Of a stretch of DNA of 51,038 nt, positions 17,229 through 24,611 are shown piece after piece. The first letter of the stretch is position 1. Every line of letters starts with the position of its first letter. A program made the position numbers and the translations under genes. The DNA is from JAJFUG01 sp964473155 (GTDB taxonomy: Bacteria > Gemmatimonadota > Glassbacteria > GWA2-58-10), in assembly GCA_964473155.1 (NCBI GenBank), contig CAYYNT010000027.1, positions 1 to 51,038 on the forward strand, read 5' to 3'. The notes below the pieces were generated by a model, which worked only from the letters and a program-made list of their open reading frames with translations, was not told the origin of the DNA and did not search any database.

Positions 17229-18458
17229 ATGTATTCACCGGAAAGCTCCACCCCGCTCAGCCGCCGGTCTTTCATGACTGCGGCGGCGGCCTCGCTTGCC
17301 GCTCCGTCTATTTTAGGGGCAGCGCAGCCAGAGTCATCAAAAAGCGCTTCGCTTCTCAGGATAGGAGTCATCGGAGGGCGGTTCGGGGCATCTTTCTACT
17401 GGCACGAGCACCCGAACTGCCGGGTCAGCGCGGTCTGCGACATCCTGGACGGGCCGCTCGACAACCTGAAGCGCACTTACCGATGCGACAAGGCTTACAA
17501 GGACTGGCGCGAGATGCTCAAGGACCGCGAGGTGGACGCCGTGGCGGTGTTCACACCCGCGCCGCTGCACGTGGAAATGGCCGTGGCGTCGATGAAGGCC
17601 GGAAAGCATGTGATCAGCGCGGTGCCGGCCGGGATTAACGAGGAGGGATGCCGCGAGCTGATGGAGGCGGTGCGGTCCACTGGCATGACCTACATGATGG
17701 CCGAGACCAGTTTCTACCGCCGTGAGATAATCTCCTGCCGGGAATGGGCGCAGGAGAAAAAATTCGGCGAGATAATCTACTCCGAGGCCGAATATCATCA
17801 TGACGGGCTGGAGCCGTTGATGTTCGAGGCGGACGGGCGGCCCACCTGGCGCCACTGTTTTCCCCCCCTGCTGTATCCGACCCACTGCACCGGCATGATA
17901 GTCCCGGTGACCGGAGAACGTCTGACCGAGGTGACCGCTGTCGGCTGGGGCGATGACAGCCCGTACCTGAAGAACAACGCCTACAATAATCCGTTCTGGA
18001 GCGAGACCGCCTTCTTCAAAACCTCAGGCGGACATGCGGCGCGGGTTTCGGTCTTCTGGCGCGTGGCTTCCGGCGGCACTGAGCGCGGGCAGTTCCTGGG
18101 CACCCAGATGAGCTATTTCATGCCGCGTCCGGAGGATGAGGGAAAACCCGGAATCCAGGCAGTCCGCACGGGGGAAAAACAGGTCAGAAACCTCTACACC
18201 GAGAGCCGGGTCGACATGCAGCCGCGGGAGCTGCCCAACCGCTGGGAGCTTCTGCCTGAACCGCTCCGTCATGACAGCGGCCACGGGGGATCGCACACAT
18301 TCATCACCCACGAGTTCGTGGATGCGGTGCTCTCGAGACGCCAGCCCACGGTCAACATTTATGAGGCCCTGGCTTACACCGTGCCGGGCATATATGCACA
18401 CCGCAGCGCGCTCGAAGGCGGCGTAAGCCTGAAGATACCGGATTTGGGGAGAAGCTGA
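17229..18458 (+). CDS. Gfo/Idh/MocA-family oxidoreductase, Tat-exported
   Basis: NAD(P)-dependent oxidoreductase of the Gfo/Idh/MocA family, which oxidises or reduces sugars and cyclitols. The 409-residue protein opens with a twin-arginine signal (SRRSFM at about 11-16, then AAAASLAAPSIL), so folded cofactor-bound enzyme is likely exported. The Rossmann part contains IGVIGGRFGASFYW and VSAVCDI. EVDAVAVFTPAPLHVEMAVASMKAGKHV is the family's conserved region, although the usual E-K-P is replaced by VISAVPAG. The start follows CGGAG. The gene stands alone between the terminator at 16995 and a repeat element. The substrate is not known. Confidence 0.9.
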   Translation: MYSPESSTPLSRRSFMTAAAASLAAPSILGAAQPESSKSASLLRIGVIGGRFGASFYWHEHPNCRVSAVCDILDGPLDNLKRTYRCDKAYKDWREMLKDREVDAVAVFTPAPLHVEMAVASMKAGKHVISAVPAGINEEGCRELMEAVRSTGMTYMMAETSFYRREIISCREWAQEKKFGEIIYSEAEYHHDGLEPLMFEADGRPTWRHCFPPLLYPTHCTGMIVPVTGERLTEVTAVGWGDDSPYLKNNAYNNPFWSETAFFKTSGGHAARVSVFWRVASGGTERGQFLGTQMSYFMPRPEDEGKPGIQAVRTGEKQVRNLYTESRVDMQPRELPNRWELLPEPLRHDSGHGGSHTFITHEFVDAVLSRRQPTVNIYEALAYTVPGIYAHRSALEGGVSLKIPDLGRS

Positions 18459-18527
18459 GCGCGGCGCGGTAAAGGATGCCATGTCCTGCAGTGGGTCGTA
18501 TAAAAGTCCATATAGCCTGGTCGCGGC

Positions 18528-18690
18528 GGGCTGTCCCAAAAGTCTTGAACGTTTGGGTATGGCGCGCCGCACCCATGCGTAAATAATATGAATGTAAAAA
18601 GATGTAGATTTATACACTTTGCACGGAGCAAAAACAGGGACTTGTTGCAGAACACCCTGCAAAGTGCAAATCGGACTTCTCTGACATCCC
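18528..18690. mobile_element. Degenerate copy of the inverted-repeat element (copy 2)
   Basis: The left end GGGCTGTCCCAAAAGTC (18528-18544) matches the terminal repeat exactly over 17 bases. A decayed palindrome (18554-18575, TGGGTATGGCGCGCCGCACC) follows. Two successive right-end-like segments are visible: GGAGCAAAAACAGGGACTTG, running on to CACCCT near 18658, and AGTGCAAATCGGACTTC, running on to CATCCC at 18690. This suggests a partial tandem duplication of the right half. It lies between the convergent ends of the Gfo/Idh/MocA gene and the transglutaminase-like gene. Confidence 0.6.
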
Positions 18691-18713
18691 ATGCAGGCCG
18701 ATGATCATAGTTT

Positions 18714-19907
18714 TCAGCGGCTCAACTCCAGCCTGACAGTCAGCGGCGCGCCGCGAACTCCGGCGGCGTTGACCGTGCGCAACGCCAGTGAGTTGGCCCC
18801 TTTGTGCAGCGTCCAGACCAGGCTTTTGCCCTCGATGGCCTGCCAGCCCGCCCCGTCCAGGTCCGCCTCGTAACCGGTAAGGTTCGGGCAGTAGGAATCC
18901 AGCTCCAGGCTCAGGTTCTTACCGTCCAGGGCCGTGGCGCTCGCCTCCACAAGTCCCACGGTCCAGTCATAAGCGGCTGGATCGGTGCTGGGCAGGAACA
19001 GTTTTTTCTCGTAGCCGGTGTGAAGGCGTCCCCTGCCTCCCGGCCCGTTCTGGTACCAGACCCGGCCGGAGTTGGCGCTGTCCTGCGGGAAAATGAAATG
19101 GATGGGCGGCTCCTCGTTCCAGGTGCGGGAGTTGTCCGAATAGTATATCCAGTAGTAGACCGCGGTTTCGTCCTCATCCGGACGGTCCCACCAGACAATG
19201 GCCGGGTTTTTCAGCTCGCGCCGCTCCGGGGCGCCCACCACCCGGCTGACATCCGCTCCGCCGTTTTTCAGCCATTCGGCCCGTATCTCCCAGGCGGAGA
19301 GCGGGGTCCCGTCCTTCTCGTAATGAAGGTCACTCTGGCAGTCCACCACCACCCATTTGCGGTGCTGGTTTGACCAGACCTCGGCCACGCCGTGGTGCGC
19401 GCTGCCCAGGCTGTCCTGCCCGTGCCAGCGGTCGATGCCAAGCTTGCGGGCGGTCCAGCCCAGGGCCTGGGCGGTCTGCATGTAGGTGAGCGCATAGTAG
19501 CTGCACCAGAATGTCGCGCCTTTGGCCGAGTTTTCCAGCACCTGCACGGCGTCCTCCCCAGGAGCGCTGGGAGTGCCGTTGGTAATCCGTTGCGAAATCC
19601 AGTGTTTCAGGCGGCACTGTTTCTCCCACTCGCCGCCCTCGCCGGATGCCAGGCTGTCCAGCGGGAACCGTGAGCGCAGCTCGGCCAGGAAGCTGTCCCC
19701 GTACTCGTAATACTGGAAGGGGAACAGCGGGTGGACAGCCGCGGGGATATCGGTTTCCAGAGATGCGACGCTGAACCCGGCTGACGCGGCCGCATTGTTC
19801 AGAGTTGCTTCGCCCAGGGGGCCGGGGGAGAATACCGGGCGCGGGCCGCCGCAGGCCATGGAGGAAATTATCAGCACAAAGGGCAGTAACCGGAGCTTGT
19901 TCATCAA
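18714..19907 (-). CDS. Transglutaminase-like lipoprotein
   Basis: Predicted lipoprotein with a papain-like transglutaminase core. The N-terminus (MMNKLRLLPFVLIISSMAC) gives a lipidation cysteine at residue 19. The catalytic triad is visible as Cys135 in TFWCSYYALTY, His172 in HHGVAEVW and Asp189 in WVVVDCQSD, in the right order and spacing. The C-terminal 170 residues are beta-rich and probably form an immunoglobulin-like or carbohydrate-binding domain. In bacteria such proteins are usually proteases or peptide hydrolases rather than cross-linkers. It lies 24 bases downstream of the beta-helix gene, so they are likely co-transcribed. The substrate is unknown. Confidence 0.82.
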   Translation of the reverse strand: MMNKLRLLPFVLIISSMACGGPRPVFSPGPLGEATLNNAAASAGFSVASLETDIPAAVHPLFPFQYYEYGDSFLAELRSRFPLDSLASGEGGEWEKQCRLKHWISQRITNGTPSAPGEDAVQVLENSAKGATFWCSYYALTYMQTAQALGWTARKLGIDRWHGQDSLGSAHHGVAEVWSNQHRKWVVVDCQSDLHYEKDGTPLSAWEIRAEWLKNGGADVSRVVGAPERRELKNPAIVWWDRPDEDETAVYYWIYYSDNSRTWNEEPPIHFIFPQDSANSGRVWYQNGPGGRGRLHTGYEKKLFLPSTDPAAYDWTVGLVEASATALDGKNLSLELDSYCPNLTGYEADLDGAGWQAIEGKSLVWTLHKGANSLALRTVNAAGVRGAPLTVRLELSR

Positions 19908-19931
19908 TTTTCTCCGCGTATCGGATAATTA

Positions 19932-21248
19932 TCACATCCCGGCAGGGGTGTGCACCGGCAGGGTAAGGTTGTCCGAAACAGTATTATCGCCCAGAGCATC
20001 CCCGCCCAGGCCACCTTTCGGGTGTCCGCTCAGAATGTTGCCGCTGATCACATTGTCACGGCTTTTACCGCTGACCAGGATGCCCCAGGCCTGGGTTTTC
20101 GCGCTGTCGGCCTGGAAGTCCAGGCAGCGGTTGCCGCTGATCACGCTGTTCACAAAATCATCCACCAGGATTCCGGGATAGCGGCCGGGTTCGCTCTTCG
20201 AGTTGTTTTCGCAGACATTGTTCACAACCACGTTATTTCCGCCGCGTATGCATTCGATTCCGCAGCGGGCGTTGTTCCAGCAGAAATTGTCGCTCACCAC
20301 GTTGTAGCGGTCGCCGCCCTCGCCGCCCTCGCCCAGCCCGCCGATCCCGTTCCAGCCGTTGTCGTGGAAGCGGTTTCCGCGCATGGTGCTGTGGCGCACG
20401 CGATGGCAGAAAAACAGGCCGTCCCAGCCGTTGAACCGGCCGATATTGTCCGTCCATGCCCCGCTGGTGATCCCGGTGCCGGGGTGGAAACCGTGGCCCA
20501 GGTTGTACTCGGAGAGGCATTCGGTGACGGTGACATTGTCTCCGCGCTGCATGCTGATCCCGTCGCCGGGCCAGGCCTTGACATGCACGCGCGAGATGAT
20601 CGCATCCCTGACCTCGTTGAAATGGACCGCGCTCACCGTGAACTCGTTCTTGAATTTCGCGTTCCGCTCCATGGCCCCATCGATGAACAGGTCCTCCACC
20701 CGGATTCCTGACTGTTCGATGGCGTAGATTGCGGGGAAGAAATTGTTCACCCCGGCCTGTTCCTTGAGCAGATAGTCATGGGTCAGCTCACGATCAATTT
20801 TAAGCGTATTGCCTTCAATAGCCTTGATTATCGCGTGGGTGCAGTACCAGCCGTAGCTTTCGGTGCTGAACACGGTGACCTCATCGCCCACGGCCAGGCC
20901 TTTGACGCTCTCGGCCTTAACCTCTTTTCCGCCTTTCAGGGCATCCGCGGCCAGCTTGAACTCCACGCAGGGCTTGCGGCGGACAATCCGGCTGTTGTCG
21001 CCCTGGCCGTACAGGCGCACCCCGGAGCGCAGGACCACCGAGCGGATGATGACGTATTCACCGGCGGGCAGGAAAACCACTCCTCCGGACGCGGGCAGGG
21101 CGTCCACCGCTTCCTGTATCCCGGAGGTGGGGGAGCCGGCCTTGTAGAAGTCCGCCACGTTTACCGATGTTCTGGCGGAAGGCCCGGCGGCGAAAGCGAC
21201 GGATACGCTCAGCAGGAGAAAGGCAAGGCAGGCGCGCGGGGAAAGCAT
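19932..21248 (-). CDS. Secreted right-handed beta-helix protein
   Basis: Sec-exported protein with a parallel beta-helix like those of pectate lyases and NosD. A signal peptide of about 20 residues (LAFLLLSVSVAFAAG) precedes a pectate-lyase-superfamily start (NVADFYKAGSPTSGIQEAVD, then GGVVFLPAGEYVI) and many stacked coils of the type N-V-V-x-N-N-x-C-x-N-N-x and V-I-S-G-N-x-C (about 180-430). The protein is 438 residues. Such folds act on polysaccharides, but no catalytic residues can be assigned by eye. The ATG follows GGAGG. It is the first gene of a two-gene unit with the transglutaminase-like lipoprotein. Confidence 0.85.
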   Translation of the reverse strand: MLSPRACLAFLLLSVSVAFAAGPSARTSVNVADFYKAGSPTSGIQEAVDALPASGGVVFLPAGEYVIIRSVVLRSGVRLYGQGDNSRIVRRKPCVEFKLAADALKGGKEVKAESVKGLAVGDEVTVFSTESYGWYCTHAIIKAIEGNTLKIDRELTHDYLLKEQAGVNNFFPAIYAIEQSGIRVEDLFIDGAMERNAKFKNEFTVSAVHFNEVRDAIISRVHVKAWPGDGISMQRGDNVTVTECLSEYNLGHGFHPGTGITSGAWTDNIGRFNGWDGLFFCHRVRHSTMRGNRFHDNGWNGIGGLGEGGEGGDRYNVVSDNFCWNNARCGIECIRGGNNVVVNNVCENNSKSEPGRYPGILVDDFVNSVISGNRCLDFQADSAKTQAWGILVSGKSRDNVISGNILSGHPKGGLGGDALGDNTVSDNLTLPVHTPAGM

Positions 21249-21640
21249 GGGTCATTCCTCCGGTTCAGGTGAGATAAAAGCTGGAATGTTTGGACAATTT
21301 TAGGGACAGAAAAGAAAAAGGGCAAGTGGGAAGCGATATTGAGAGACCGGAAAATACCCGGACAAATATATTTCGAAATGATCCTCTGTTTGCTTTATAT
21401 TGACAAAAACGGGCGAAGCTGAAATATTTACGTTACATGGCGACTGTCCTCTAACAGAAGACGCCCTTCGGCGCAGCTTATTCCGGAGCATGAATCCTTC
21501 CTTATCATGCTCAGCGCTGAGGTATGTCTTCCGGCTCCTCTGAAAAAAATCTCGATTCAATATACTGATATCGTAACGCGCGAGCTTTATTCCGCGCGTG
21601 AACCGGTTTTATATCCAGATTCTGGGAAAAGGGTGCGACA
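21249..21640. promoter_or_regulatory. Divergent regulatory gap with hairpin and candidate promoter
   Basis: This 392-base region lies between two divergently transcribed genes and has no gene. A candidate plus-strand promoter is TTGACA (21400-21405) with a 17-base spacer and AATATT (21423-21428). A perfect hairpin, GAGCATGA and TCATGCTC at 21486-21512, is followed by the palindrome TCAGCGCTGA (21511-21520). It may contain regulator sites, but none matches a family I can name. Confidence 0.4.
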
Positions 21641-22420
21641 ATGAGCGAGTTTAAACTGCCCGCGTTTTTCTATGAGATTTTCGACGCTTCACTGCCCCGG
21701 CTGGGTCCGGGAGACGATGATTCCACCAGGAAAGCCGTCCACCTGCTTCTGGGGGACAGGCCTTTTGAGAGTTCCGGCAGGCTGAGAATCCTGGATGTCG
21801 GCTGCGGCAACGGGCCGCAGACAATCCAGCTTGCGAAGATCACCGGCGGCGAGATCACCGCCCTGGACAACAACCAGAGGTTCCTGGATGAGCTGCGCCG
21901 CCGGGCGGAAAGGGAGGGAGTCTCGTCACAGATACGCACAGTCTGCAAGAGCATGTGCGATCTCGGCGAGGCGGACGGCGTTTATGACCTGATCTGGTCC
22001 GAGGGCGCGCTCTCGCTGTTCAACATGTCCCTGGAGCAGGGTGTGGCCGCCTGCCGGGAGCGTCTTGTCCCCGGCGGAAAGATGGCGGTGAGCGACCTGG
22101 CCTGGTTCCGTCCCGACCCGCCCAGGGAGTGCCGGGAGTATTTTGACGATGTCTATCCCGGAATAATGGGCATCGAAGAAACCGCGGCCATGATGGAGCG
22201 ATGCGGGTTCAAGGTGCTCGGACATTTCAACCTGCCCGAATCGGGCTGGCGGGAGGTTTTTTACCGGCCCCTGACGGCGCGGCTCGCCGCTCTGCGGGAG
22301 CAGTATCCCGGCGAGCCGGACAAGCTGGCGCTGATCGAGGAAATCGAGCATGAGAGGGAGATGTACTGGAAGTACTCGAACTGGTACGGGTACGAGTTTT
22401 TCCTGCTGGAGAGGAAGTGA
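21641..22420 (+). CDS. Class I SAM-dependent methyltransferase
   Basis: Predicted small-molecule methyltransferase of 259 residues with a Rossmann core. Motif I is ILDVGCGNG at about 50-58, followed by ITALDNNQRFLDELRRRA (motif II acidic residue) and the motif-IV-like YDLIWSEGALSLF; MAVSDLAWFRPDPP follows as in ubiquinone/menaquinone-type and arsenite-type enzymes. The C-terminal 60 residues are helical and acidic. It starts behind AAGGG, 212 bases after a candidate promoter, and ends at a bidirectional terminator. The substrate is unknown. Confidence 0.88.
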   Translation: MSEFKLPAFFYEIFDASLPRLGPGDDDSTRKAVHLLLGDRPFESSGRLRILDVGCGNGPQTIQLAKITGGEITALDNNQRFLDELRRRAEREGVSSQIRTVCKSMCDLGEADGVYDLIWSEGALSLFNMSLEQGVAACRERLVPGGKMAVSDLAWFRPDPPRECREYFDDVYPGIMGIEETAAMMERCGFKVLGHFNLPESGWREVFYRPLTARLAALREQYPGEPDKLALIEEIEHEREMYWKYSNWYGYEFFLLERK

Positions 22421-22460
22421 AGATTTATTCGTTGTGATTCAGCGTTTCACATAAAACAAA

Positions 22461-22498
22461 GACCCGGAGGTTTTCGCCTCCGGGTCTGCAAGATTTTT
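22461..22498. terminator. Terminator separating the methyltransferase gene and the AT-rich island
   Basis: GACCCGGAGG (22461-22470) and CCTCCGGGTC (22477-22486) form a perfect 10-bp stem with a 6-base loop. A T-rich run follows on the plus strand and an A-rich stretch precedes it, so it can act in both directions between convergent genes. Confidence 0.85.
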
Positions 22499-22519
22499 CA
22501 TTATGTGTGTTTCTATCTT

Positions 22520-23128
22520 CTATTTTTGAGGTACAAATGACTGTATTTCTGACATAGCTCTTCGTAGGCTATTAGAATGTTTTGAGGCCTCAAACGCACT
22601 CCAATTATTAGAAACAAAAAACGAAAGCACAGCATTATAATCTGGTCCCTTTTTTGCCGTGCTGCCAATTGCAGGAACTATGCTTTCTCTAAGATTTCTA
22701 TATCTTGATTTTGAAGCCAACAAAATCAGTAATTCTTTGGGGTTTGGAATACTCTCAATGCTTTCTGGTATTAGAGATTGTTTTATACCAAGGAATTTGG
22801 CAAATGCGGCTCTATGCGCCAGAATCCAAGATTCAACTTCTCTTACTGCAACCCTAAAAAGTAAATTATGATGCTTTGGGGCGTGTAACCATTCTTCTAT
22901 AAGCATTACTGCGCATTCTTCATTGTCCAAATCTGTTAAAACCAGAAAGGGACTTCCTTTTGCAGCGCTATTAAAACCAGCTATCTTTTGCTTCAAATAT
23001 GTATTGCCTTTTTTACCATAACATGCTGTAATAAAATAATTTCTCCCAGACTCAATAAATATTTTGGTCATTATCGCTTCACCAAGATCGTCCTCCACCG
23101 CTAATTGAATAGGTATTATGCTACTCAT
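22520..23128 (-). CDS. Toprim-like protein, partner of the upstream ATPase
   Basis: A 202-residue protein that I do not recognise by name. Its layout suggests a Toprim-type metal-dependent nuclease domain: an acidic strand-turn VEDDLGEAI (Glu12, Asp13, Asp14, Glu17) in the place of the Toprim glutamate, VLTDLDNEE (Asp66 and Asp68) as the DxD motif, and a conserved-looking helix FRVAVREVESWILAH (Arg96, Glu97, Glu99). This resembles small proteins paired with COG4637-type ATPases and is distantly like DUF4276. Its ATG overlaps the ATPase stop by eight bases (ATGAGTAG), so the two are translationally coupled. Base composition is AT-rich (about 35% GC in the 60-base line at 22561), unlike the flanks, which suggests acquisition. 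Nuclease function is inference. Confidence 0.72.
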   Translation of the reverse strand: MSSIIPIQLAVEDDLGEAIMTKIFIESGRNYFITACYGKKGNTYLKQKIAGFNSAAKGSPFLVLTDLDNEECAVMLIEEWLHAPKHHNLLFRVAVREVESWILAHRAAFAKFLGIKQSLIPESIESIPNPKELLILLASKSRYRNLRESIVPAIGSTAKKGPDYNAVLSFFVSNNWSAFEASKHSNSLRRAMSEIQSFVPQK

Positions 23129-24272
23129 TGAATAAATCCAACTGGTTTATATTTTGTGGTTTTGTGCGGGGCAAAGCGGCATCTGCAACAGTCAAACCGC
23201 CTTCAAGCAGTAATTTCGCCTCTTTAATATTTGATAATACCGAAACGCAAGTTCCTTCCGGACTAGGTTTTAGTATTAAAGTCTCTTCACCTCCAATTTG
23301 ATCATTCTGCAATAGTTCATAGCTATGCGTACTTAGGATAATTTGTCTTCTCTTTTTATTCTGTACTCTCCATATAAGACTTGGTAATCTACGCACTATT
23401 TCCGTATGTAATGATAATTCTGGTTCTTCTAAAAGAAGCAACGAATCACCATCTAACAAAGACCATAGCAATCCAATAAGTCTTAAAGTCCCATCAGAGA
23501 AATCTTCTTCAGTCTGTTTCCCTGCTTTAGGCCTCCAGTGCTCGTATACTGCTTCAAGATGAGGTATACCCCTTAAGTCTTTTGAATCAGACAATTGTTT
23601 TAGCTGTGGTACCGCGATTCTTAAAGCTTCTTCAATTTTTCTAAGCCTTGCTCTCCGAGTTTTTTCAGGTGTCTGAGCCACTTTTTCTAAAAATGATTTG
23701 CCGAAAGGATCTTCTCCTGAATAATCAGGCAATACAGTGTCTGGGTGTCGTAATAATTGTGGCACAATGTGCATATAACAAATTGAAGTAAAATAATCTG
23801 ATATTATTCTGAATTTTTGGTTGGCGTTAATTTGTTCTAAATGAGTCTGAGTTAATTGTGGGATGTCCTTTTTGTCTTCATTATTAGGCCTGTTGGCAAG
23901 AATTCTATCGTTTTTGTAAACTCTTTCATACGTCAAATATGGCGTTCTAAAGCCGCGACTTTCTTGCTTAATTCCGATCTCATATCTCCATGTATTATTG
24001 CTTTCAAAAGATTCCATGAGGTGTATAGTAATCTCAATTTGCGGTTCTGTCCTGGCCGAGAAGCATCTTATTTTAGATATACCACCTCTGTCTTTAACTG
24101 CCTTCTGAAGACCTCCACCTGGTTTCGCAATATCTCTTAGAAACCTAAAAACATCAAGAAAGTTTGATTTTCCAGAAGCATTTGGTCCAACTAAGAAAAC
24201 GCGTTTTCCAATTTTTACATCAACATCTCTAAAATTACGCCAGTTTTTTAAAATCAGTCTGGTAATAATCAT
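23121..24272 (-). CDS. SMC/RecF-like AAA ATPase of a two-gene island, C-terminal clamp motif
   Basis: A 383-residue ABC/SMC-class ATPase of the AAA_21/COG4637 type. The N-terminus LILKNWRNFRDVDVKIGKR leads to Walker A GPNASGKS (29-36). A lid region fills the middle, then a signature-like SDGTLRLIG, Walker B with LLLLEEPELSLH (EEPE at 282-285) and the switch histidine in ILSTHSYEL. The last residues are NQLDLFNE. QLDLF (377-381) equals the sliding-clamp-binding consensus QL(S/D)LF. Homologous ATPases of OLD, PARIS and related systems sense or guard DNA and control an attached or partner Toprim nuclease, which here is the next gene. The gene is AT-rich (about 35% GC in the line at 23401) and has its own promoter. 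It is not fused to a nuclease. Confidence 0.85.
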   Translation of the reverse strand: MIITRLILKNWRNFRDVDVKIGKRVFLVGPNASGKSNFLDVFRFLRDIAKPGGGLQKAVKDRGGISKIRCFSARTEPQIEITIHLMESFESNNTWRYEIGIKQESRGFRTPYLTYERVYKNDRILANRPNNEDKKDIPQLTQTHLEQINANQKFRIISDYFTSICYMHIVPQLLRHPDTVLPDYSGEDPFGKSFLEKVAQTPEKTRRARLRKIEEALRIAVPQLKQLSDSKDLRGIPHLEAVYEHWRPKAGKQTEEDFSDGTLRLIGLLWSLLDGDSLLLLEEPELSLHTEIVRRLPSLIWRVQNKKRRQIILSTHSYELLQNDQIGGEETLILKPSPEGTCVSVLSNIKEAKLLLEGGLTVADAALPRTKPQNINQLDLFNE

Positions 24273-24322
24273 AAGAATCTCGGCAAATTAGAAATGTCAA
24301 TAGATTATCGTAAAACTGAACA

Positions 24323-24351
24323 ATTATAATCCCATTGAGCTATCAGGTCAA
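24323..24351 (-). promoter_or_regulatory. Sigma-70-type promoter of the ATPase/Toprim pair
   Basis: On the minus strand TTGACC (24346-24351) and TATAAT (24323-24328) are separated by 17 bases. Transcription would begin about 45 bases before the ATPase ATG. No operator-like repeat overlaps it. Confidence 0.7.
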
Positions 24352-24532
24352 GCAATGCCTTGAGAAAGAATAGTTGCCTTTGGGGGGCTTAGAACACCCT
24401 CCAAGTGATAAATTAACAGTTACTTCCCAAATATGATCTGCGACAGTTAGTACTCCTCTATTTTCTAGTAATCCCGATTGAGGACCGTTGCGGCAACTCA
24501 GTTCAGGTCGGGGTTAAGCATTAGCTATTTAT

Positions 24533-24573
24533 TAAAAAATCGGCAACTGTTGCAAAAAATGCAACAGTTGCCG
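24533..24573 (-). terminator. Terminator of gpmI
   Basis: CGGCAACTGTTGCA (24541-24554) and TGCAACAGTTGCCG (24560-24573) are a perfect 14-bp inverted repeat with a 5-base loop. On the minus strand a run of six T follows (24534-24539). It begins 38 bases beyond the gpmI stop. Confidence 0.88.
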
Positions 24574-24611
24574 TGGACTCGAACTTTCACCGGGAACCGG
24601 CCCCCTCGCCC

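Larger units (their letters stand above)
24273..24611. other. Spacer between the ATPase/Toprim island and gpmI
   Basis: It contains the ATPase promoter (24323-24351) and the gpmI terminator (24533-24573). The 180 bases between them are AT-rich and hold no gene, integrase, tRNA or recognisable attachment site that I can see. Confidence 0.6.

Noticed and set aside
22520..24272. Assignment of the island to Gabija or PARIS
   Set aside because: Gabija has a fused ATPase-Toprim protein plus a UvrD-like helicase, which is absent. PARIS uses a DUF4435 partner, which the small protein does not resemble by eye.
24573..24600. A tRNA-like T-arm (TTCGAGTCC on the minus strand) next to the AT-rich island, a possible attachment site
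   Set aside because: The flanking bases do not make a five-pair T stem, and no acceptor, anticodon or D arm can be drawn. A tRNAscan-SE run or a direct-repeat search at both island edges would settle it.
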